In this document: in pieces, positions 17,448-27,078 of the stretch
Layout of the letters: every line of letters begins with the position of its first letter
How positions within the stretch are numbered: the stretch's first letter is position 1
Origin: an uncultured SAR86 cluster bacterium
GTDB taxonomy: Bacteria > Pseudomonadota > Gammaproteobacteria > Magnimaribacterales > Magnimaribacteraceae
Reading direction: 5' to 3'
Length of the DNA stretch: 64,000 bases
NCBI GenBank assembly: GCA_902594545.1
Contig: CACJMO010000002.1
Coordinates: 62,001 to 126,000 of the forward strand
The notes under the pieces: model-generated
Seen by the model: the letters and a program-made list of their open reading frames with translations, nothing else
Databases searched by the model: none
What the model was told of the DNA's origin: nothing
Made by a program: the position numbers and the translations under genes

Positions 17448-18365
17448 TTAGCTTAGTCTTGATCTTATTGAATTGATCACCTCTCTAGGATTTTTGATCC
17501 CATTATAATCTATTCTGTTTAGCTTTAGCTTACCCTGACCAGTTGAAATAATAATGGATTCATTTTCAAGTCCAACAACCTGACCTGGAACAGCACAGTA
17601 AATTTCACCATCATTTACCAGTTCTGCATCCCAAACAATAATTTTCTTTTTTTCTAAAAAACAATAGGCACCACTATATGGACTACCGGATGCATTTATT
17701 AATCTCAATATATCTTTTGCACCTTGCTTCCAATCAATTCTTCCATCCTCAGGTTTTCTAGGATAGCACCTTAGAGCAACACTAGGATCTGAGTCTTGCA
17801 CTTCAAGAATATAACTTCTATCAGACTCTAATTTGTCTAGGGCTTTCAAAAACAGGGAAGGAATTCTTTGGTTCATCCAATTCCATATAAATCCTACCTT
17901 TGTATTTATATCAATTTCTAGATAGTCTCTCGCAATAATGTCTCCATTATCAAGTTCTCCTCCTATCATATTGTGGATACAAAGACCTACCTTAGTTTCT
18001 CCATTTAATATCGCCCAGGCTTGGCACGCATTACCTCTATATTTTGGTAAATCACCTCCATGAGCATTAAGTATGCCAATCTTAAAGCAGTCGATGATCT
18101 CTTGAGGAATGATCCCGCTATAGTTGACACTAACAGCTATATCCAGATCTAAATCTTTTATTTCCTTTTGAGTCTCAAGTATCCTTGGTGTATGAATAAA
18201 GCAGGCATTTAGTTGTGTTGCTTTTTGCTCGAAGTCTTTAGAAGTCTTTGTATATTCAGGTGCCTCTTTTGAGGTAATTATCAGCTCAATACTATGACCA
18301 GCTTCTTCAAGAACTGTAATCACATCATACAGAATCTCGCTTCTTCCAATTATACCTACTCGCAT
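17448..18365 (-). CDS. Formyltransferase family protein (sugar N-formyltransferase-like)
   Basis: GILNAHGGDLPKYRGNACQAWAILNGETKVGLCIHNMIGGELDNGDII (formyl-THF-dependent transferase core). Confidence 0.88.
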   Translation of the reverse strand: MRVGIIGRSEILYDVITVLEEAGHSIELIITSKEAPEYTKTSKDFEQKATQLNACFIHTPRILETQKEIKDLDLDIAVSVNYSGIIPQEIIDCFKIGILNAHGGDLPKYRGNACQAWAILNGETKVGLCIHNMIGGELDNGDIIARDYLEIDINTKVGFIWNWMNQRIPSLFLKALDKLESDRSYILEVQDSDPSVALRCYPRKPEDGRIDWKQGAKDILRLINASGSPYSGAYCFLEKKKIIVWDAELVNDGEIYCAVPGQVVGLENESIIISTGQGKLKLNRIDYNGIKNPREVINSIRSRLS

Positions 18366-18434
18366 TTAACTTTTTTGATGAATTTAAATATTGAATCTTT
18401 TAATTTAACCTAGAAATTTAATAAAAGTAAATTT

Positions 18435-19484
18435 CTAAAAAGCGTTTAGTTTTAAGCCTAGTCCAGATTTTTGTGTCTCCTCAATAGCTTCAAGTACTGA
18501 ATTTCCTTCCAAACGTGAACGAGATGCTATTTCACCAACCTTTAAACCTGCTGTATGAAGATCAACCAAGGGTTTTGGGCCTACATATTCTGTTGTCAAA
18601 GACATGTATCCAAATGGAGCAATCTCTTCAGGCCATATCTTCATATCTCTCATATTAAGAAATGATTTATCTACATTACCGCATATATGAATCAATTGCT
18701 TATCTTTAATATTATCAGGATCTATCACCGAATCCTTACCTATTATTTGATAAGGAAAATTATGCTCAGCCAAAATTATTGCATCTGCATTCTGTAAATT
18801 CTTGAGAATTTCTATTTCTTTATTAGAAATTTCTTCATTTAGGACAAGTTGTGTAGAACTAGCACCTATGCTTTGAAGAGTTTCATGAATGTAACTTCCA
18901 AAAGGATCTGATCCTATAACAATAATATTAGAAGAATAAATTTCTATATTTCTTTCGAAGAGCAACTTAGCAGCAAGCAGGCCAACATACTTATAAGTAT
19001 TCAATCTGGTATCTCTTTCATTTGTTCCGATTACTGGAATATCCTTAGATACACAATAGTTAACATCAATATCTTCTTCTCTTAATTCCCAAGGCTCCCA
19101 CATCAGAGAAATGACGGCATTTGAAGGCAACTCATCTATTAATTGTTTGTTTATTGGTCTCACAAAACCAAGATTAGTAACTATATTAATGCCTTTTGCC
19201 ACCTCATGAGGCGGTTGATCAGTAAACTCTATATTATTTATAGATAATGAATTTGCATTATTTTGACAAAAATCTATAACTTGATTGGCTGAACCATAAG
19301 AAGAATCTTTGGTAACTGCAATTACCTTATTGGCATTTGCCATAGCGGCAATTAAACAAGTCGATACAAAATTTCCACTTGCAGCTTCAGTGAGAACATT
19401 TAAACCACTTAGATCCAAATCCATAACCTTTATAGAATCTTTAATTAGGGTCTCTAATCTGGTGAGGTCAAAGTGTTTGGACAT
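18435..19484 (-). CDS. Rossmann-like protein of unknown specificity in polysaccharide cluster
   Basis: 349 aa ORF, tightly linked to neighbours; LTEAASGNFVSTCLIAAMANANKVIAVTKDS and IIVIGSDPFGSYIHETLQSIGAS suggest nucleotide-binding folds; no specific family recognised. Confidence 0.6.
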   Translation of the reverse strand: MSKHFDLTRLETLIKDSIKVMDLDLSGLNVLTEAASGNFVSTCLIAAMANANKVIAVTKDSSYGSANQVIDFCQNNANSLSINNIEFTDQPPHEVAKGINIVTNLGFVRPINKQLIDELPSNAVISLMWEPWELREEDIDVNYCVSKDIPVIGTNERDTRLNTYKYVGLLAAKLLFERNIEIYSSNIIVIGSDPFGSYIHETLQSIGASSTQLVLNEEISNKEIEILKNLQNADAIILAEHNFPYQIIGKDSVIDPDNIKDKQLIHICGNVDKSFLNMRDMKIWPEEIAPFGYMSLTTEYVGPKPLVDLHTAGLKVGEIASRSRLEGNSVLEAIEETQKSGLGLKLNAF

Positions 19485-21352
19485 TAAAAATTAATATCTA
19501 GATATTCATTTACGTTAAGTAAAGACCAAATAAATAATCTTCTGTTGCTTAAGCCGTTCAAATGCTGATCAATTATTTCATTTGTACCTTTGAAATCTAA
19601 ATAGTTGTAAATAGGAGCAGAAGTATCCTTCAACTTTTTATTGACATAATCAATACTATCTCCCTTGAACCAACTTGCATCGGGAGAGCTGAAACCCTGC
19701 TTTTCGGACTTAGAAATCTCATCTGGAACATAGCGTGACATAACGTCTCTTAAAATTTGCTTACCTTCATTCGATTTTTGAAAAATCTTAGACTGCTTGT
19801 TGCCCACTGTATTTTCATTCATTGTTTTTATTTCAGATAGATTTCTTATTTTCAAAGAAACAGGACATGACATAGAAAATTCTACTAAGTCATTATCCAT
19901 AAACGGAACTCGGGTTTCTAAGCTATGCGACATACTTATTTTATCCTCGATCACAAATAAACCATGAAGAAAAGTCTTAGCCTCAAAATAGAGACTGTTA
20001 TTAATTGAATCCTCAAGAGTATCTTGTTTTTTATCTGTGTTAAGGTAGACGGCTCTAAATATTTCCTTAAGGTCCAGGTCCTTAACATCCTTCCAAATAG
20101 GAGAAAATATGGTCTCTCTTTCTTCCTTTTTTAGTAATCGTTGCCAAAATTCATAATACTGATTTACGTATTCATTAAAATTTTTTGTATTTGTTGCCCT
20201 GTAATATCTCCAAGGATAACCTCCAAATAATTCATCGCCTCCAGCTCCAGACAAAACTACTTTTACAAACTTACTTGCAAGTTTTGCTGCATAAAAATTA
20301 GGGTAACTCTGACCGACTCTTGGTTCTTCGAGTATATGAGAAAGTTTATTTAGGCTCCTTTCCATATCTCCAGACTTAAGCACCATTTCGTAATGTTCAG
20401 TTTTGAAAAGATAAGACATATACTCAGCCTTTTCTCTTTCGTCGAAGGCCAGTTCTAAACCAGAAGCAGATCTAAGATCAAAACCGCATGTAAATGTATT
20501 AATGAAAGGCAATTTTTTTGAAGCTAAAGCTGTCAAAGTACCTGAATCCATACCACCTGATAGGTAAGACCCTAATTCAACATCAGCCACTAATTGCCGA
20601 GAAACGGCTTGCTGGAGGAGTCTGTCAAGCTCTTCTTCTAATTCTATTTTGTTATCAGTGAGAGCAGCTTTAAATTGATAATCCCAATAAATCTCTTTAG
20701 TTATTTGGTTAGTTTTAGTACTGATAGAAATAATTGATGCTGGTTCTACGATATGAATACCTTTAAGCAGGGTTTTATTTGTGAAAAAATTCTGAAAAGT
20801 AAAATATTCTACTAAAGCTTCCTTATCTAGTTCCTTCTTTGTACTTGGATGCTCTAAAAGAGCTTTCTGTTCTGATCCAAAAACTAAACAATTACCCCAA
20901 TTAGCGTAATATAAAGGTTTAATTCCGTATCTGTCTCTAGCCAGATAAACCATTCCATCTTTACGATCATATATGGCAAAAGCGAACATACCATTAAATT
21001 TATTTACAGACTTTTTCCCCCAATGCTGCCAGGCCTTAAGAACAACCTCTGAGTCTGTTTCAGAAATGAATCTGTAACCTAAATTTATAAGTTCAGATCT
21101 TATTTCTTTGAAATTATAAACCTCTCCGTTGTATGTAAGAACAAACCTCTTATTGTCAGAATGCATAGGCTGTGCGCCTCTCTCAGACAAATCAATAATC
21201 GATAGCCTTCTATGACCCAGAGCTACGTTTCCCTCTAAAAAAAAGCCTTCTCCATCAGGTCCTCTATGAGCAATGGAATCTGTCATGTTCTTTAAAACAA
21301 GTTTCTCAGACAGAACTCCATTGGAGTTTACATAACCTGCAATGCCACACAT
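19484..21352 (-). CDS. Asparagine synthase (glutamine-hydrolysing) family amidotransferase, copy 2
   Basis: MCGIAGYVNSNG; LGSYLSGGMDSGTLTALA; LSGAGGDELFGGYPWRY. Confidence 0.93.
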   Translation of the reverse strand: MCGIAGYVNSNGVLSEKLVLKNMTDSIAHRGPDGEGFFLEGNVALGHRRLSIIDLSERGAQPMHSDNKRFVLTYNGEVYNFKEIRSELINLGYRFISETDSEVVLKAWQHWGKKSVNKFNGMFAFAIYDRKDGMVYLARDRYGIKPLYYANWGNCLVFGSEQKALLEHPSTKKELDKEALVEYFTFQNFFTNKTLLKGIHIVEPASIISISTKTNQITKEIYWDYQFKAALTDNKIELEEELDRLLQQAVSRQLVADVELGSYLSGGMDSGTLTALASKKLPFINTFTCGFDLRSASGLELAFDEREKAEYMSYLFKTEHYEMVLKSGDMERSLNKLSHILEEPRVGQSYPNFYAAKLASKFVKVVLSGAGGDELFGGYPWRYYRATNTKNFNEYVNQYYEFWQRLLKKEERETIFSPIWKDVKDLDLKEIFRAVYLNTDKKQDTLEDSINNSLYFEAKTFLHGLFVIEDKISMSHSLETRVPFMDNDLVEFSMSCPVSLKIRNLSEIKTMNENTVGNKQSKIFQKSNEGKQILRDVMSRYVPDEISKSEKQGFSSPDASWFKGDSIDYVNKKLKDTSAPIYNYLDFKGTNEIIDQHLNGLSNRRLFIWSLLNVNEYLDINF

Positions 21353-22306
21353 TTATTTTGTAAATCTGCCACTATGGCAAGCTTCTTCAGAGTGAACTGA
21401 TGTACCGGATAGATTACTTTTTCTAACCATATCTAGAAATTCGTCTTTTGTATACCTTTCTGCATTAGAAGGAGCATACCAGTCAAAATTAGTTGATATA
21501 GAAGTTTCAAGGCCTAAATCTTCATTCCAAAAACACTTAATAAGGTTCCAATATATAAATCTTTGTACATCCATTTCTCCACCCTGAATACCTAATATGG
21601 GAATATCTGGAACTTTCACAGTTTTATTTAACTCCGAAAGATTCTTTCCTAAGATAGTTAGTTGTTCACTCATCTCCCATAAATCTTTGTCAGAAAGGCT
21701 CTTAGTTTTTTCACGAAAATGCTCATCTAACAACTCTCTTGGTAGGGCTTTCTTCGCATATACATATACTGCCAACTCTCCCCCCATTTTTAAAATTCTT
21801 GATAGTTCTATCATGGTCAATTGAGGATTTTCTGTGTGATGTATAACTTGATCACAACTAACGTAATCTAGAACAGAGTCGTTAAACTTTGTATCTGCAA
21901 TGTCTCCTTTAACAAATTCTAAATTTGATACATTTTTATATGTTTCTCTTGCTATAAAAACAGAATCTGAGAAATCCATTCCTATAACTTGAGTATTTGG
22001 AGATAGCTCGGCAAACCAGTTAGCTTTGTAACCCAATCCACAACCTGCATCTAATATAATTTCTTTTGATATTAAGAATTCTTTTAACTCATTTTCGTTT
22101 TTGAAATTATAAAGACTTAAGTACCAGTTCTTTTGAAATTCAAAAAATTTAAGTTGGTTCTTTAACTCATCCTCACTATATTTTTGCCACTTGTCAGTAA
22201 ACACATCATTTGTCTGCGATTGATCACTAAAAGTAGAATTGTCCGAAGCGATCCAAACTCCATTACGCTTAGATAATTTATCCTTAAATATTTGATCTAT
22301 ATTCAT
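21353..22306 (-). CDS. Class I SAM-dependent methyltransferase
   Basis: EIILDAGCGLGYKANWFAELSPNTQVIGMDFSDS; DYVSCDQVIHHTENP. Confidence 0.88.
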   Translation of the reverse strand: MNIDQIFKDKLSKRNGVWIASDNSTFSDQSQTNDVFTDKWQKYSEDELKNQLKFFEFQKNWYLSLYNFKNENELKEFLISKEIILDAGCGLGYKANWFAELSPNTQVIGMDFSDSVFIARETYKNVSNLEFVKGDIADTKFNDSVLDYVSCDQVIHHTENPQLTMIELSRILKMGGELAVYVYAKKALPRELLDEHFREKTKSLSDKDLWEMSEQLTILGKNLSELNKTVKVPDIPILGIQGGEMDVQRFIYWNLIKCFWNEDLGLETSISTNFDWYAPSNAERYTKDEFLDMVRKSNLSGTSVHSEEACHSGRFTK

Positions 22307-22309
22307 TCT

Positions 22310-23473
22310 CTAAAAGCTATTTTTTACCTTCTCAATGATGTATTGTTGTTCACCCTCACTCAGTCCATGGAAAAGCGGAAGGGAGATGCTGCAATCATTC
22401 AATACGTAAGAATTATAGAAACTTTCTTTCTCTATGTTATATTTATTTTTATAGAAACTTAACATATGCACGGCATGAGTAGCCGGTCTAGTTGATATGC
22501 CTAAGTTAAGAAGATAATCCATCCATTCATTTCTAGCTTCGTGCGTTTCTTTGATTTTATTTTTTTGTATCTCAAGAGGTTTAAAGATGCAAGGGTAAGA
22601 TTGATAGCTATGTTCATAGTCATTTCCAACTTTTGGTGTTTGGAGCCACTCTATATCTGAAAACTCTTCGTCATAGATGTTTGCCAACCTTTGTCGCTCT
22701 TTAAGTATTTGGTCAGCTCTATCCATCTGTGCACTTCCTAATGCAGCCTGTAGGTCGGTCATCCTTTGGTTATAACCAGCATCGGGGTGATCAGCAAGAA
22801 GGTAAGGTCTTTGCCCGAGATGCCTTTGTAAATCTGACATCTCAGCTCCATGATCTCTCAATCTTCTAATTTTCTTTGTTAATGATTCGTTATTGCACGT
22901 AACCATTCCTCCCTCACCAGTGGTAATAGATTTTCTTGGATGAAAACTAAAACAACCTGAATCTCCAAAACCTCCAACATGTTTTTTTTTGTATTTTGTT
23001 CCAAATCCACAAGCTGCATCTTCTACTACCGCTAGGTCATAATTTTTTGCAATCTTACTTATTGGATCCATATCTGCAGATAGACCAAAAAGGTGGACAG
23101 GAAGTATTGCCTTCGTTTGTTTTGTTATTTTCTCTTCAATCTGACTTACATCTATATTGAAAGTATCCAGGTTAACATCGCAGAAAACAACTTTTCCTCC
23201 TAAATGTTCAACAACATTAGCAGTAGAAATCCAAGTAAATGCGGGAACAATTGCTTCATCTCCTTTTTTGAATCCTAAAGCTGCTAACGAAAGATGAAGA
23301 GCAGAAGTACAAGAAGTAACAGCCACTGAGTAAGGATTTTTTGTAAATGTGGACCATTTTGTTTCGAACTCTTGAACTTTTGGCCCTTGCACTAACCAAC
23401 CAGACTCTAAAGGTTCAAGAACTTTATTTATCTCTTGCTTAGTAAGGGAGGTTCTTGCTATTGGGATTTTCAT
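22310..23473 (-). CDS. DegT/DnrJ/EryC1/StrS aminotransferase
   Basis: SGWLVQGPKVQEFETKW; VTSCTSALHLSLAALG; VVEDAACGFGTKYKKKHVGGFGDSGCFSFHPRKSITTGEGGMV (PLP Lys). Confidence 0.95.
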   Translation of the reverse strand: MKIPIARTSLTKQEINKVLEPLESGWLVQGPKVQEFETKWSTFTKNPYSVAVTSCTSALHLSLAALGFKKGDEAIVPAFTWISTANVVEHLGGKVVFCDVNLDTFNIDVSQIEEKITKQTKAILPVHLFGLSADMDPISKIAKNYDLAVVEDAACGFGTKYKKKHVGGFGDSGCFSFHPRKSITTGEGGMVTCNNESLTKKIRRLRDHGAEMSDLQRHLGQRPYLLADHPDAGYNQRMTDLQAALGSAQMDRADQILKERQRLANIYDEEFSDIEWLQTPKVGNDYEHSYQSYPCIFKPLEIQKNKIKETHEARNEWMDYLLNLGISTRPATHAVHMLSFYKNKYNIEKESFYNSYVLNDCSISLPLFHGLSEGEQQYIIEKVKNSF

Positions 23474-24441
23474 CTATTTCTTTTTCTCCAGAGTATAAGT
23501 TTCTCTAATCCCTCTTTTAAACCATAATCATATTTAAAATTTAAATCTTGTTCAGCTTTTAAAGGGCAACCTATTCTGTTTTGAACCAATCTTCGAGCAT
23601 CATCTTCATTGTAAGGTTTATATTTAACTACTAAGTCTGATTCTTTCAATTCAAGGATTAAATCACAAAGATCTTTGATGGAAGTCTGGATTCCAGACCC
23701 CACATTATAAAATTCATCTGTTGCTGAAGACTCTAAAGCTTTTATATTGGCCTTTGCAACGTCTTCAACATAAATGAAGTCATAAGCTTGAGTACCATCG
23801 CCATTGATTTCAGGGGCTTCATTTGAGTCTATTTTATTAAGCATTATAGGTATAACACCCGTATATGCTGCTGTCTGATCTTGGTGAGGACCATAGACAT
23901 TCATATACCTTAATCCAACATAATCTAATCCATACCTGTCATAGAAGGCTCTGCACATTGCTTCTCCGGCAATTTTAGTTGCCCCATAAAAGTTTTTATT
24001 CATAAATGGGTGTTCCTCAGTCATTGGAACTTCAACAGCATCACCGTATACAGAAGCTGAAGAAGAGTATATGAGCTTCTTGATTCCGTGTCTTACACAT
24101 GCTTCTAAGATATTAAAAGTTCCCTCAATATTCACATGAAAGGCAGTTCTAGGAAAATCTTTACAGTGCAATAGCCACATTGCAGCTGTATGAATTACAT
24201 AATCACAACCTTCAATAGCTTTATCAAGAACATCTACATCTCTTATATCTGCTCCATCAAGAAAAATACTTAAGCGTTCATCTTCAATAAATGGCTCAAG
24301 ATAACTTTCTTTACCTCTAGCAAAATTATCATAAACGACAATTTCTCTCACATCTGTTTTTAATAGTTCTTCTACTACGTGGCTACCTATGAAACCTGCA
24401 CCTCCTGTAACAAGTATCTTTGTATCATTTAAATTATTCAT
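23470..24441 (-). CDS. NAD-dependent nucleotide-sugar epimerase/dehydratase
   Basis: ILVTGGAGFIGSHVVEELL; YSSSASVYGD; NFYGATK (SDR YxxxK). Confidence 0.93.
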   Translation of the reverse strand: MNNLNDTKILVTGGAGFIGSHVVEELLKTDVREIVVYDNFARGKESYLEPFIEDERLSIFLDGADIRDVDVLDKAIEGCDYVIHTAAMWLLHCKDFPRTAFHVNIEGTFNILEACVRHGIKKLIYSSSASVYGDAVEVPMTEEHPFMNKNFYGATKIAGEAMCRAFYDRYGLDYVGLRYMNVYGPHQDQTAAYTGVIPIMLNKIDSNEAPEINGDGTQAYDFIYVEDVAKANIKALESSATDEFYNVGSGIQTSIKDLCDLILELKESDLVVKYKPYNEDDARRLVQNRIGCPLKAEQDLNFKYDYGLKEGLEKLILWRKRNR

Positions 24442-24445
24442 AATA

Positions 24446-25537
24446 TTATTTGGCAGAAAAATCTTTAATGGATTTCATAATCATATCTTGATCTTCTTCA
24501 GTTAAATATGGATGCATAGGCAAAGACAAAACCCTTGTTGAAACTTCATCTGAGACTGGTGTTTTACCCCTACAAAAGTTTATATAAGCAGGGGACTGAT
24601 TGATTGGAAATTTATAATGCACAGCCGTTGGGATTTTTTTTTGTTTTAGATGATTTGTTAGTTTCTCTCGATGATCTGAAAAGATTGTGTATTGCGCAAA
24701 TACACTTGTTCGATCTTCCTTTTGTTTAACTCTTTCTATCGATTGACTATCAAAAAAATTATTATATCGATCGCCAATGGTAAGTCTCCTCTCTATTTCT
24801 GACGGAAATCCTTCTAGTTTGGAAAGAACTATTGCAGCTTGTAGTGTATCCATTCTGCCTCCAACTCCAATGCGAGTATGCCAGTGCTTACTTTCGGCTC
24901 CATGAAGTCTTATTTCCTTACAAATTTGAGCAATATTTTCATCATTAGTGAAGATAGCTCCGCCATCTCCATAACACCCCAAAGGCTTACTTGGGAAAAA
25001 ACTCGTGCATCCAATATCTGACAAATTGCAAGAGATGTCTTCTTTATACTTAGCACCAAAACTCTGAGCTGCATCTTCAATAACAATCAAACCATATTTC
25101 CTTGCAATTTGATTTATCTCTTGCATATCTGAAGGTTGACCGTAAAGGCTTACGGGCATAATAGCTTTTGTTTTTTCAGTGACTGCAGATTCAATTTTAC
25201 TTTGATCGATGTTACAGGTGCTTGATTCAATATCAACAAACACTGGTATTGCTCCTAGCAAGGCTATAACTTCAGCCGTAGAGACCCAAGTAAAAGGAGT
25301 TGTAATAACTTCATCTCCGGGATTTATACCAATGGCCATTAAGCTGATTAATAGTGCATCAGTTCCACTTGAAACTGTTATACAGTGCTTGGTGCTTGTA
25401 AAAGTCTCTAATTTTTCTTCAAGCTCGAAGATCTCCGGTCCCATTATGTAATTACCGTGATCTAGCACCTTTTTAATCCTCCTCTCAAGATCATCTTTAA
25501 TGCGGTCTTGCTGGGTCTTTAAATCAATGAATTCCAT
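24446..25537 (-). CDS. DegT/DnrJ/EryC1/StrS aminotransferase (WbpE/WlbC-like)
   Basis: MEFIDLKTQQDRIKDDLERRIKKVLDHGNYIMGPEIFELEEKL; VSSGTDALLISLMAIGINPGDEVITTPFTW; TSFFPSKPLGCYGDGGAIF. Confidence 0.92.
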   Translation of the reverse strand: MEFIDLKTQQDRIKDDLERRIKKVLDHGNYIMGPEIFELEEKLETFTSTKHCITVSSGTDALLISLMAIGINPGDEVITTPFTWVSTAEVIALLGAIPVFVDIESSTCNIDQSKIESAVTEKTKAIMPVSLYGQPSDMQEINQIARKYGLIVIEDAAQSFGAKYKEDISCNLSDIGCTSFFPSKPLGCYGDGGAIFTNDENIAQICKEIRLHGAESKHWHTRIGVGGRMDTLQAAIVLSKLEGFPSEIERRLTIGDRYNNFFDSQSIERVKQKEDRTSVFAQYTIFSDHREKLTNHLKQKKIPTAVHYKFPINQSPAYINFCRGKTPVSDEVSTRVLSLPMHPYLTEEDQDMIMKSIKDFSAK

Positions 25538-25546
25538 TTTTAAATA

Positions 25547-26050
25547 TTATATGTGGGGATTGCTGATTCTGTTTCCTTCTTCATCCATCCAACCTATACG
25601 TTTTGCAGGCACTCCAGCCATCAAAGCATAAGGTTCAACATCTTTTGTAATAACAGCTCCAGCAGCTATAAAACAATATTCGCCTAAAGTAACTCCACAA
25701 ACTATTGTTGCGTTAGCACCTATTGAAGCGCCTTTCTTAACTAATGTGGTCTTGTATTCATCTTTCCTTTCAATATCAGATCTAGGATTTATAACATTTG
25801 TAAAAACCATGCTTGGACCACAAAAAACATTTTCTTCTAGCCTAACTGAATCAAAGATACTGACATTATTTTGGATCTTACAACCATCGCCAATAACCAC
25901 ATCATTAGCTACATAAACGTTTTGACCAATAGAACATTCACTTCCAATCACTGATTTTGAAGAAATGTGGGTCCAATGCCAAATCTTGGTTCCATCGCCA
26001 ATTGTGGCACCATTATCAACGACGGAAGTTTCGTGACAAAAATATTTCAT
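25547..26050 (-). CDS. Nucleotide-sugar N-acetyltransferase (WbpD/WlbB-like)
   Basis: Hexapeptide repeats; [58 protein letters not shown]. Confidence 0.9.
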   Translation of the reverse strand: MKYFCHETSVVDNGATIGDGTKIWHWTHISSKSVIGSECSIGQNVYVANDVVIGDGCKIQNNVSIFDSVRLEENVFCGPSMVFTNVINPRSDIERKDEYKTTLVKKGASIGANATIVCGVTLGEYCFIAAGAVITKDVEPYALMAGVPAKRIGWMDEEGNRISNPHI

Positions 26051-27066
26051 AAGATTACCACCTCTTTATTCAGTGAGGATTGAATAGCTGAAGAGATGAT
26101 TCTCAAAGATTTAAACCCTTCATGACCATCAGTTTCAGGTGTTGAGCTCATTTGTAAAGCATTTAATACATCTTCATAGTATGGCTCATGAGAGAAACCT
26201 TCTGGAAAAGGTTCCATTAATTCAACCTTTTTTTCGTGTTCTTCCATATCTTCAAACTCCCACTTCAAAAACTTGTTGAGGCTAGGCCCACCAAGTTGAA
26301 CAGTGCCCTTTTCACCGATTATAGTTAAAGAACATTCAAGGTTCTGAGGATAAGTTAATATTGTAATTGCGATGGATCCAAGAGTATTACTACCTAATCT
26401 AAGATTTATAACAGAAGTATCCTCAACTTCTATATTTCTACCAAGAGTTCCATTCATAGCTGAAACCTCTGTTACTGGCCCAAAAAGCCAGTCTATTATA
26501 TCGATATAATGACTGCCTTGGTTTAATAACGTGCCTCCATCCATATCTAAAGAGCCTCTCCAGGGCGCTGAATCATAAAACTCCTGGGGTCTTGTCCAAA
26601 ATAAATTGAGATTTACAAGATAAATATTCCCAAATCTTCCGGCCTCAAGGGCTTTTTTTATCATCTGAATAGATTTAGTGAATCGAACTTGCTTTACAAC
26701 AAATAATTTTTTATCCAATGATTGAAAGGTCTTAATCATTTTTTGGGCATCTTGGACCTTAGTGGCCATCGGCTTCTCGGTGATTACATGAAATCCTGCT
26801 TTAGCAGCATTTATACTGTGATTTGAATGCATTCCATTTGGTGTAGTTACAATTATGCAGTCTGCTTTACTTTTTGAAAGCATCTCATTGTAATCCTTAT
26901 AAGGATTGGCAGAAGTTTCTAAAGCTGTTTTCTCTAGGGACACTTCATCAACATCACAAACATCTTCAAGCTTACATCTTTGGCTCAAGGAAGAAATGGC
27001 CTCTATATGTCTTTTTGATATTCTGCTACAACCTAATAAAGCAAATTTAGTTATTTTAGTATTCAC
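26047..27066 (-). CDS. Gfo/Idh/MocA oxidoreductase (WbpB/WlbA-like)
   Basis: [42 protein letters not shown]. Confidence 0.92.
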   Translation of the reverse strand: MNTKITKFALLGCSRISKRHIEAISSLSQRCKLEDVCDVDEVSLEKTALETSANPYKDYNEMLSKSKADCIIVTTPNGMHSNHSINAAKAGFHVITEKPMATKVQDAQKMIKTFQSLDKKLFVVKQVRFTKSIQMIKKALEAGRFGNIYLVNLNLFWTRPQEFYDSAPWRGSLDMDGGTLLNQGSHYIDIIDWLFGPVTEVSAMNGTLGRNIEVEDTSVINLRLGSNTLGSIAITILTYPQNLECSLTIIGEKGTVQLGGPSLNKFLKWEFEDMEEHEKKVELMEPFPEGFSHEPYYEDVLNALQMSSTPETDGHEGFKSLRIISSAIQSSLNKEVVIL

Positions 27067-27078
27067 TAGCGATCAGAT

